In this document: positions 45,982 to 55,107 of the stretch, piece after piece
How positions within the stretch are numbered: the first letter of the stretch is position 1
How the letters are laid out: every line of letters starts with the position of its first letter
Assembly: GCF_035222375.1 (NCBI RefSeq)
Contig: NW_026946363.1
Location: 4,340,001-4,404,000 of the forward strand
Origin: Podospora pseudocomata
Taxonomy: Eukaryota; Ascomycota; Sordariomycetes; Sordariales; Podosporaceae
Length of the DNA stretch: 64,000 nucleotides
Direction of reading: 5' to 3'
Translations under genes and position numbers: made by a program
Notes under the pieces: generated by a model
Told to the model about the DNA's origin: nothing
Seen by the model: only the letters and a program-made list of their open reading frames with translations
The model's database searches: none

Positions 45982-46775
45982 TCACTCACTCCCCAAATCA
46001 TTCAACGTCTTGAACGTAGCCCGTCCAGCCGGCCTCCCACCAGGCCCAGTCGCCGGCTTGGCCGCCGGCGGCGGGTTCTTCTTGTTAAACCGTGACGCTT
46101 CTGCCGACTTGTAGGGGTCAAGCTGCTCATCGTTAGCAATCACCCAACCTATAACCCCAGATATCCTGCTCAGACTCACCGAAAGCAACGAAACAAAATA
46201 CAAGCCCAAAAAGCTCAGCACGGCATTAACCCACTGATTAATATCCCACGAAATCGGCCTCGCAACCCTCTGCCCCGAACCGACTCTCTGCCCCCCAACC
46301 GGCGTCCCACCCAGTCTCTGACCACCACTGCTGAACGACGACCCCCCTACTGCCCCAGGTCCAGCAAGCTTGATCGCCGCCTCAACAGCCGACGTAAGAG
46401 CAGGTGGGTTGGCGCCTTGAATAGTCTTGATGACGGAGCCATTGTGCAAGATCAGGAAGGTGGGCATGGCGCGCACGCCGTATTGCTGGGCGACCTCGCC
46501 TTGGTTGTCGACGTTGACTTTGACGAACGCGATCTTGCGGGGCTTGGCGTACTTGTTGGCGAGAGACTCGAAATGGGGGGCTATCATCTTGCACGGACCG
46601 CACCAATCGGCGTAGACTATACAGTGCGAAGATGTTAGATCATGGTGATGGTGGTGGTGGTGGTGATTATGATGCGCGGCGCAATGGTGGAGGGGCACTT
46701 ACAATCAGCGACAACCACGGCATTGCTGCTGACGGTGGAGCGCCAGTCGGCGGCGGATGTGATTTGATCAGGCAT
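45982..46775 (-). CDS. Thioredoxin-domain protein with a C-terminal membrane segment
   Basis: Three exons, 46775-46703, 46616-46180 and 46122-45982, encode 216 residues. The first splice joins VVVAD to FYADWCGPCKM, restoring a full thioredoxin fold with redox cysteines at residues 30 and 33 and the cis-Pro in RAMPTFLI. After the domain comes a Gly/Gln-rich linker and a hydrophobic segment (WVNAVLSFLGLYFVSLLS), so the protein is probably tail-region anchored to a membrane. A charged tail with LDPYKSAEASRFN ends it. The second intron is 57 nt with a GTGAGT donor, CTAAC branch and GCAG acceptor; it contains no in-frame stop, so unspliced reading adds 19 residues to the membrane part. Which form is made is inferred from splice-site quality. 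Confidence 0.85.
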
Positions 46776-47162
46776 TTTGGTTGTGATGAATAGCAATAAA
46801 GTGTCTCTGTATGATATCAAAACGAACTCTTCGTTTAGGCTTGGATGAAGTTGTATGATTTGCGCATAGAAGTTGTTGGGATAAGGTAGGCAGTCAGCAG
46901 CATCGTGACACTTACGACATGCGATAAGGATTGCGACGGGAAAGCTGTCCTTATCGGCATTTGCCAGGGGGCAGGGTTAGGGTTGACCCGACAATTTGGG
47001 TGGCATCCCAAGTGGGATTGAGAAGGCGGTCAAGTTTTTGGAAGCTTTCTGCCGTTAGCTCGGGGGGTGTCTGAAAACTTCTTGTAAGCTGCAACTTTGA
47101 CCATCATCAGCCATTTTCACCATAATTTTGTTCCAGTATCTAGTTTTTGATCTTGTGAAGCA
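46776..47162. other. Divergent promoter between thioredoxin and SPOUT genes
   Basis: A 387-base gap with no coding signal. Confidence 0.6.
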
Positions 47163-48420
47163 ATGTCGAGCTGGGAACCACAATCCAAAGTACGTCGAGT
47201 TCATTTTGCGAATTTCCCTTCATGGGAGACGAAGCTTTTTCTCTAGAGTCGCATACTGGGCGCAACACATCTCGCTGTACATTGTAACTGGACACGCAAC
47301 TAACAACGCACAGAAACGCCGGTTGGACACTGACTCCGGTATTGGAAATGGCATCCTCAACACCAAAGAGCGTTTCAAGCCTACAAGCGCTAGAGACTGG
47401 ACCATCTCGATTGCCGTACCTACCAGCATAATCGCCAGGCATGTCTCACCTTTACTCTTCAAACCCTGCTCATGAGACTGACAATCCCGATAGCTGCGTA
47501 ACAAGAGAGCAAAGGACAACTGCTGCGGGCTCCATCGCCAGAGCGCTTGCCATTTTCTCGGTGGACGAGGTCGTCATCTTCGACGATAGCCCGATTGAAC
47601 AACGCCCCAGGAATTTTGATCCAGATGCGTACACCGGCGACATAGAACCAGCACACTTTCTGGAGCATCTGCTGAACTATCTGGAAACCCCACCATTCAT
47701 GCGCAAAGTTCTGTTCCCCATCCACCCCAACCTCAAATCTCAGGGCCTACTGCACGGTCTGGACATGCCACACCACCCCCACAAGGATGAGTGGCTGCCG
47801 TATCGCGAGGGTCTGACTCTCGAAGCTCCTCCACGGTCAGGCAAGGGGTAGGTTTTCACACACCTCAAATTTGCACTTGACTATCACTAACAACACCCAG
47901 CACCGCCGTCGACATTGGCATGCCCGAAACAGTCACCATTTCCGAAGACATCCCTCCCAAGACCCGCGTAACCCTCAAAATGCCCGACGACGCCCAAGGC
48001 AAGCCCGAGCCCGTCAACCCAGCCGAACCCAGAACCGAAGGCGGCTACTTTTGGGGCTACAGTGTGCGCAAAGCCAAGTCCCTCTCCGACGTATTCACCT
48101 CCTCGGCCTACGAGGACGGTTACGACCTCTCCATCGGCACCTCGGAGCGTGGCGTTCCGCTGTCAAAGGCTTTCCCTAATCACAACCAAACTGCTACTTT
48201 CAACCACATGCTCATCGTGTTTGGAGGGCCAAGAGGATTGGAGTTTGCGGCGATGAACGATCCTGATCTGGGGCAGATGGGGATTCAGGGGGCGAGGACG
48301 AAGGAGCTGTTTGATCACTGGGTGAACGTGCTGCCGAATCAAGGGACGAGGGGGATCAGGACGGACGAGAGCTTGTTGATAGCTTTGACTGCGTTGAGGA
48401 GGTTGTGGGATAATAGCTGA
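47163..48420 (+). CDS. SPOUT-fold RNA methyltransferase (SPOUT1/C9orf114 family)
   Basis: Four exons, 47163-47189, 47314-47438, 47494-47847 and 47901-48420, encode 341 residues. Exon 1 gives MSSWEPQSK; exon 2 gives a basic segment and DWTISIAVPTSII, the first strand of the fold. Exon 3 has GSIARALAIFSVDEVVIFDD and FPIHPNLKSQGLL, both typical of the family (Pfam Methyltrn_RNA_3, yeast YMR310C and YGR283C). Exon 4 has a small barrel insert, then MLIVFGGPRGLE and the C-terminal knot region NQGTRGIRTDESLLIALTAL, which binds SAM. Human SPOUT1 methylates a uridine of 28S rRNA. Intron 2 begins with GC: a GC-AG intron of 55 nt is the only join that keeps frame (SIIA-SCVTREQ). Confidence 0.88.
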
Positions 48421-50726
48421 GGGGGTTTGATGAGGAGGAATTTGCTTTTTTTTAGCGGGTTTAAAATAATGATTTATTTCTGGTGTATATCTGATCTGGA
48501 TTGCTCAGATACCTATCCCAGTTCTCTTGTTCTTGTGAGTTGTATTCTCACAGCATATCTACAAGCCAAAGCTCCTATGGTGCCATTGATGGTTTTCGGG
48601 TTCAGCTGAAGAAGTGGCGCAAGACACAGCCTTGGCTTACCCTCTATCTCATCCCCAAGGCCCCGGACGAACTCAACCTTTTTTACTCCATCTTACATCT
48701 TGGTTTCTTCTTTGTCGGGCTACACAAAATGCCAGCTTGACATTTTACCCCTGACAGAGTAAGCCAGCAACCATCACTCCCAACTTTTTGATCCAGTTAA
48801 CGGAACGCACCCATAGAACCACACCCCCTTCTTCTTCTTCTCAAAGGATATGACTAGTAGCACAGCCAACCCCGCAAACCTGCCCTCCTTTGGCCAAAGT
48901 TGGTAAGGGAGAAACTTGAGATGCAGTGATCCTGCAGGTTTTGGGTTGGGACCATGTTATGATTGATCAAGTAAGGTCGGGGGCTCGGCAGGCTCGGCTA
49001 GGGAGACCACCGCGCCCCCCCCCATCTTCTACAGATTTGTGGATGTCTCGTTTATCTTGTACTACTGCGAGACACAGGTTGTATAATAGAGAGTTTCTTA
49101 TCCCTTTTCTAAATAAGAACATGAGAAAGCAAAGGAGGTGGGTAGGGGATCTCCTTTGGGGTTTGCAATTCCTTTCTAGGGTCGGCGCGAAGGTAATCGA
49201 GATATGTTGAAAGTTGTGACCTATCTTTGGAATCTCCGCTTGGAGATCTAGCAGCTGTTAGAGGCGATACAGAGGTGCTAGTGGGTGCGGTTGTTGGTTT
49301 GAGGGGAGGAGGACATGTGAGGTGAGTGGGCAACTTTCTGGTACCGGGCTACCGCTAAGGGGTTAGATGGGATCAATAGTTTCGTTTTTTTGTGTTTGTT
49401 GATTGGCTTTTGGACCCTGAAGAACCTTGCGTTTTGCTGTTAGAACGCTTGATTTGTCAAGTGGTATTAGCCTGTCGATACCAAGCAGTTCATATTGTAC
49501 TGGTGGGCTCGAAGTTGGATAAAGACTAGAGACCCTGTCCTCTCACGAGGAGGACAACAACTAACTCCGTAATTCCGGGCTAGAGACATGTCGTGGTACA
49601 GTCTGGAAGAACGAGCAGGATCTGACAGATTTACAGTTGACCAAGGCTGGAAGAAGATCTTCAGGATACAGATGGCAGGTAATGTTGTCAGCCGAGTTCA
49701 CCAATGACTACTGCAGTTGGGCAGTAATAAGCCGCTGGTGTTCGATGCATGCTAATCCTACCAAGAGGTCAAAGCGGGAGTCTACTGGGTTGACATAAGG
49801 GTTGGCATTTCATGATTTAGGTAATTGATGAGAGTCGCGTAGAAGTTTTCCGAGTCCACCAACGAAGAGATGAAAAATGACTTTTCCTCGACAACTACCT
49901 CAACCGAAACCGAGGCAAAGAAATACAAAAGGTTTGACAGCCCCAACACATCGGTAGCGAGCCTTGGGCTTGCTGAACCGAAACCGGGGTAGACACATGT
50001 TGGCTGTCATCAAGGCCAACTCAAGCCACGGCGTCATGTCGTAACACCCTTACATTACCGAGCAACCTGTCCTCCGCCGGCCAGCCTCCGTGTTATTCAC
50101 AACGGCTATTCCCACACACGCATCCGTCGGGATGCGAGGCGGGGGCAGTAGCGGTGAGCTGCTTTCCCAACAGAGAAAAGCCTTCGGAGGTTTTGTTAGT
50201 GATATTATGCAACACATCGGCATATGAGCACATCTAAAAATGCAGCTTAGGGGCTCAGTAACGAAGATCAGTCTTGGTCATCCAGAGCCATGGCTGTGGG
50301 TACGGTACCACTCCCGACGTTCCGATTTCTTCGAGAGCGGCACACACGATATCGCCAATCTCATCCCGTCATGTTGGGCTGTCTCGGTTATCTCATCCGT
50401 CGCAAGAGGTGTGGCTGATTATAGAGAATAATAAGTGCCTTTGACGACCAGCTCTAGCGTTCCAGAGATGAACATTATTGCCACAGTGTGTGTGTCTGTG
50501 TAGCCAGGTTGTCCCGCCAAAAAAGAGGGTCAAAACAAATCCCACCCACCACCCCAAAGCTAACTCGTGCTCCGAATGCTTATCTACCGGGATGCGCACC
50601 TAACACCCACAACCAACCAAATTTCGCCACCCAACACCCCCTATCTCAAGTCTATCAAAACAAAATACCATCAACTTCAACAGCAGCAAAAAAATGCATT
50701 TATAAAAAAATAAAAAAAGCCCGAAA
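48421..50726. other. 2.3-kb region without a gene
   Basis: Downstream of the SPOUT gene. The T- and A-rich start fits its 3' end. Later frames are short. A-rich runs at 50690-50720 are the downstream flank of the 5S gene. Confidence 0.5.
50705..50726 (-). terminator. RNA polymerase III terminator T runs after the 5S gene
   Basis: On the minus strand, four Ts follow the gene directly and a seven-T run follows ten bases later (plus-strand A runs at 50724-50727 and 50712-50718). Confidence 0.7.
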
Positions 50727-50845
50727 ACATACAACACCGAGGATTCCCCAGTGGTCACCCACCTGAGTACTAGTTCGGCACTCAACTGCTTATCTAGGGG
50801 AGAGCGGACGGGATCCCGAGCTTTCAGTTGGTTATGGTCGTATGT
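50727..50845 (-). rRNA. 5S ribosomal RNA, dispersed copy
   Basis: Read on the minus strand, 119 bases start ACATACGACCATAACC and end GTTGTATGT. The ends pair as helix I. The internal blocks CGGGATCCCGTCCGCTC and AGGTGGGTGACCACTGGGGA match the conserved parts of ascomycete 5S rRNA as I recall it from Neurospora. Helix II reads CAACTG against CAGTTG, perfectly paired though different from the main Neurospora type. Single dispersed 5S genes are known in Neurospora and relatives. Confidence 0.93.
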
Positions 50846-51633
50846 GATAGTCATGGTTAGATTGTCAGCTTATAAAAGGACAAGCCCTGCAGTGCTATCT
50901 TGAGGTGGGTGTTGTTTTGCTGTGTCAGGAGGCAAGTGGGTTGTTCATGCGGGACAGGAGAGGTTTGTGGAAAGAGGATACGCAGCATAAACAGATGGCT
51001 TGAGAAAGCCGCGATAAGAGGGTGAACGCCAGGTAATGTCATGTCATGTCTTTTGCCTTCCATGCCTCACGGTCCGTCGTCGTGAGGAAGGTGCTAGCCA
51101 TGGTGATTTTTACCACTGTGGGAGGGAACACGTCATTTCAAGAAAAGGGAAGTCAAGTAACAGGATGCGGTGCAAGTTTGGCCATCTAATTTGCTGTGGT
51201 CTCCGCTTCATCTTTGAATTGCAACTCGAGAATGATGGTAGCTAGTGGGCATCATACATACCTAGAGCTTGGCAATATAGTAAAGGTCAGCGTGAAAATG
51301 CCTACCGCAATTCTCCCACTTAATAAAGGGTGGCAGCTGCAAAACAGGGCCGATTGACTCGGCCGATGTTCTTGAAGCATATCGTCGAGCTCCTTCCTTT
51401 GCTCCCTCTGGGCTGTGAGGTATTGACCCTTCCTGTATCATGCCATCACCCCACTCCACGGACGCAAAGCCAGCCAGCTTCAAACCCCTTTGAACTTTCC
51501 TCGTTCAACTCCCGCTCCGCCACATGCCCATCCTTCTCGAGCTCGATAGCAGGGGCAGATATCGACACACATCACGCTTAGCGACCGGTTTATCCACGAC
51601 AACTGTTTACTGTATAGCTGTATTCCGTCCACC
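50846..51633. other. Region between 5S gene and the cysteine-motif gene
   Basis: About 790 bases, containing the 5S promoter at the left and presumably the promoter of the rightward cysteine-motif gene. An open frame at 51330-51581 has no support. Confidence 0.5.
50871..50877 (-). promoter_or_regulatory. TATA-like element upstream of the 5S rRNA gene
   Basis: An AT element (plus strand TATAAAA) lies 26-32 bases upstream of the 5S start, the place where Neurospora 5S genes carry a required TATA box. Confidence 0.7.
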
Positions 51634-52585
51634 ATGGCTCAATGTGTTTGCAGAGGAGAGGATAGGCGGCCAGGGCCAAACGGGAGATGCGTAGGTTGCA
51701 GTGTAAGTGCCCAATACAATGACTCGACTTTGAGACCGTCGGAGGTCAACACTGACATGTTCTTGCTGGGATTTAGGAACGAATAAATCCGGCCACACGA
51801 CCGGTATGGAGTCCGTTACCGCCAGTCCCGCAGCAGCAGCCGTTACCTCCGCCAGATCCGCTACAGTGGCCGTTCCTACAGCAGCAGCCGTCGGCACTAG
51901 TCACCAAACAGTGGCAGCTCCTCCAGCAGCAGTTGGTACCGCAAGTCCCGCTACAGAGGCAGCTCCTACAGCAGCAGCCATTACCGCCAGACCCGCCACA
52001 AGACAAAATAGCCAAGGCCATGGGAAAAGCTAAGGCCTACGAAAAAGTTGTGGCTGACAAGATCTGCCCATGTTCGCTCCCAGAGATCGAGCGCAAGGTC
52101 AAACTACCGCTCCGTTGCACAGGAGTGATGGTCGCACAAGGCCGCACAAACCAGGTGTGTAGCTATAGGCCATGCATCGATGCAGTATGCTTTCACTCCT
52201 TATCAGCGGAAAAACCACGAAGTGACTAACTAGTTTGGTGTAGTGCTGCCGGCGACGACCGCGGAAACCCAAATTGGCAAGTGCAGAAAAACCTCGTGTA
52301 CTACATCCTTGCCATTGTTTGGAGGTGATCAAACATGGTGAGAAATGCTATGCCGAAGGGAGGTGTGAGCAGACATCCGACCGTAGTGGCTGGTGTTGTC
52401 CGGCGTGTGGGCCCAAGAAACCTGGGAGAAATAGCGCGGTAAGATGGGTTTCGTGCATCTCGAGGTGCTTTTCGCATATCTACACACATTTTAACTTCTG
52501 AATATAGGACTGTGCTGCCAAAAGGTCGTCTAAAAAGTTGAGCGATCGTAGACAGATCTGGAGACCAGAAGGATCCGAACAATGA
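51634..52585 (+). CDS. Unrecognised small protein with three cysteine clusters and a P/Q-rich linker
   Basis: Four exons, 51634-51702, 51777-52154, 52244-52438 and 52508-52585, encode 239 residues. All three introns are phase 0 with GTAAGT, GTGTGT and GTAAGA donors, and the second has a GACTAAC branch. The start context CCACCATGG is near ideal. Exon 1 is MAQCVCRGEDRRPG then NGRCVGC (C-x-C-x12-C-x2-C). Exon 2 is a linker of LQQQPLPP-like repeats, then KICPCSLPEIERK and LRCTGVM. Exon 3 has CCRRRPRK, CHCLEVIKHGEKC, GRCEQ and GWCCPACGPKK; exon 4 adds DCAAKRSSKK and a basic end. The paired cysteines suggest metal binding. There is no signal peptide or membrane segment. I do not recognise the family. 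The consistent phase, splice sites and cysteine pattern argue that the gene is real. Confidence 0.72.
51825..51985 (+). repeat. Imperfect repeats (CAGCAGCAG with Pro codons) in the cysteine-motif gene
   Basis: About five degenerate units, each containing CAGCAGCAG preceded by a CTA/CTC/CCG codon and followed by Pro/Leu codons, form the linker of exon 2. A second frame reads Ala/Thr/Pro-rich here and is a shadow. Confidence 0.7.
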
Positions 52586-53157
52586 AAAGCCTCTAGAAGT
52601 AGCGATTATTCAGTAAAGCGATGGTTTTGGGAGTTTACGAACAAGTCGGGATCATTGGAGGCTGGAAAGGCGCAGGCCCGCCTTGAACTTCGTCTAGTGT
52701 TTAGAGATAATAGCAAGAGCACTTAACCCGCTAGTCACCAGCACACAGTATCGTTTTGGTGCTGTCACGGTTGTGCACACTGATTACCACCAACATCTCA
52801 ATCTACCCCTGAGGCAGACCCCACCAAAGTAAACAAAGCAGTAATCCACCACCCGATCATCGCCTGTATGCATCAGGTGGCAAGGAAAACAGACGATACC
52901 ATAAGATCAAAGGTCAAAATGTTGGGCAGACGGAAAAAGAAACTATATATTTGGTAAATGACTGTCATGCTATGTGATGTATGCACCCTAAAACCCTCCT
53001 CAACACACCTCGGTCCCATCAACAACCCCCCTCCTTTCCCCAACTAAAAGACAATAGCCAAAAAAAAAAAAAAAAAAGACACACAGAAATGATCAAACAA
53101 GAAGTTAACCACCCCCTTTTTCCCCATCTTATTACATACAAACACCCCCACCCCGCC
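52586..53157. other. Convergent 3' regions, no gene seen
   Basis: This separates the cysteine-motif gene and the laccase gene. A pure A run sits at about 53060-53077. Confidence 0.6.
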
Positions 53158-55107
53158 TTACGCACCACTATCAATCTGCGGCACAACATTAAACCTCGTC
53201 CACCAATCCCAAGCCTTGCAATTCCGCTCCACATCCCTCGGTATCCTCAGCCAGTCCACCTTTTTCGGTTCCACCACCAAGTTCGCCAGGAAGCCACCAC
53301 TCGCGTGCCAGACGATGTGGCAGTGAAACGACCAGATGCCCGGGTTCCCGTCAAACTGCATGACGAGATGGCCGTTGCCCCGGACGATGTGGACGTCCCT
53401 CCTGTGGGGGTTGGAAGGGCGGATGATGGTGCCGTCCCAGTCGCCTGGCCCTTCGTGCAGGATGTAGGGGTTGTGGCCGTGGAGGTGCATTGGGTGACTT
53501 TGGGGAGAAATGTCAGCAACGGGGAAGGGGAGGAAGGAAGGACTTACGGTCCGGCGGAGCGGTTTCGCACAATGATCCGAACTGACGAATTGCTGTAGTA
53601 GTTCACCACGTTCCACTCTCTCGGAAAGGTGAAATTCCCCTCGTTTGCGACAAGCAGGACAGGTTCGTTGTAGTGAGTCCTCATCGAGACGCCGTTGAAC
53701 TTCCACAGCGTGACGTCGGACGCGTTTTTGAAGAGCTCGATTTCCATCGTCTGGGTGTATGTCGGTTTGGGGACGGCCATGGGGTACAGCGGTTCTGTCT
53801 TGGCCAGGTCTTCGTTTGTGCAGGAGGGGTCCTCGGGGATGTTCCACGCTTGGCTGGTGGGCGCCTTGTCTGTGTCTGCCTTGTCGTAATACACCGCTGC
53901 TACGGCGTTGGGTTGACGGTTGGGGGAGCAGTTGGTCAGGTTGGAACGCATCCAGAAAGCCGAGTCAGGTTTGCCGACATTGGCGGTCACGAGGACGTCG
54001 GTGCGTTGACCCACGCCGAGGATGACCATATTGGTTTTGTATGGCTTGACAGGGGTGAAATCTTCTGCGATGACGGTGAAGGTGTGGCCGTCGATGGTGA
54101 AACGCTGGACGCCATCGCCACCGGTGTTGACCAGACGGAGACGGTGGGTCTTGCCGGTTTGGAACCTGAACTTGGAGATACCAGCGTTGTTGGTACAGGG
54201 CGACTTGTCCCCTGGGGCAACAGTTGAGCAGTCAAAGTTCATCTTGCCATTGATCAGGTTGTTGTCTGATACCACACGAGGGCTGCCGTTGGGTTTGAGC
54301 ATCTCTTCGACGATGTCATGGTATTCCTTGTGATACCAGTCTGTAAAAGAACACCACTGTTAGTGATTGTGCTGGGATATTTGACAGATGGAAGCATACC
54401 ACTCAGAAGAATGGGACCAAGATCAACGTCGTACTTGGCCTGAGTAGGACCATGAATGACCATCGGTCCAACAATACCACCAGCATATTGAGCAGAGTAA
54501 TGAGCGTGATACCACGTCGAACCGTACAAGCTGGCAAGAAATTCGTATCGATAACTGGCTCCGGGCGGGATAGGGCATTGCGAGATACCCGGTGCTCCAT
54601 CTTCCCATGGGGTTTCTGTTTGCAGGAAGCCGTGCCAGTGAATAGCCGTGCCGTCTTCGGGGTTGGTGATGTTGTTCCTCACATTGACAACAATCATGTC
54701 ACCCCAGTTTGCTTCGATCAAAGGCCCAGGAAAGGCACCATTGACAAGAAGAACTTCGCGTTCATATCCATCTGGGGCGATGAGCCCACGGCTGATTGTG
54801 AAGTCGTAGTATCTCGTCACGCCCGTGTGTGGGTTTTCGACATAAGGGTTGGTCCCCGAGTCTGTGAGCTTGCCCCATGGATAGCCGTCAGGAAGAGGGT
54901 TGTTGGTAAGCATGAAAGGAATCAGTGGGAATAATAACGTCCCAAGAAGAGAGGCGCTGCAGTTGTCATGTTAGCTTAACCCCTATTGCCCGTTGATTCT
55001 CATCCTGCTCACCCATTTGTCCTCTTCTGAGGTAACGCCGGTTTGGTATTAGAAAGAGCCAGGGCAGCAAAGTTGGCAAGCCCCTTGACTATGCCAATGA
55101 CACCCAT
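53158..55107 (-). CDS. Laccase / multicopper oxidase, ascomycete type
   Basis: Four exons, 55107-55013, 54956-54400, 54340-53548 and 53497-53158, encode 594 residues. Introns are 50-59 nt, GT-AG, with CTAAC or CTGAC branches. All copper motifs are present: HWHG (138-141), HAH (182-184), HPMHLHGH and HCHIVWH. The residue ten after the type-1 Cys is Phe (ASGGF), the axial position associated with high redox potential. The protein ends IDSGA, close to the DSG(L/I/V) end of ascomycete laccases that plugs the oxygen channel. It would oxidise phenols and reduce O2 to water. The N-terminus is odd: 32 residues without a clear signal peptide come before the hydrophobic stretch [14 protein letters not shown], so secretion, or an alternative start, is uncertain. 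Several N-x-S/T sites suit a secreted form. Confidence 0.92.
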
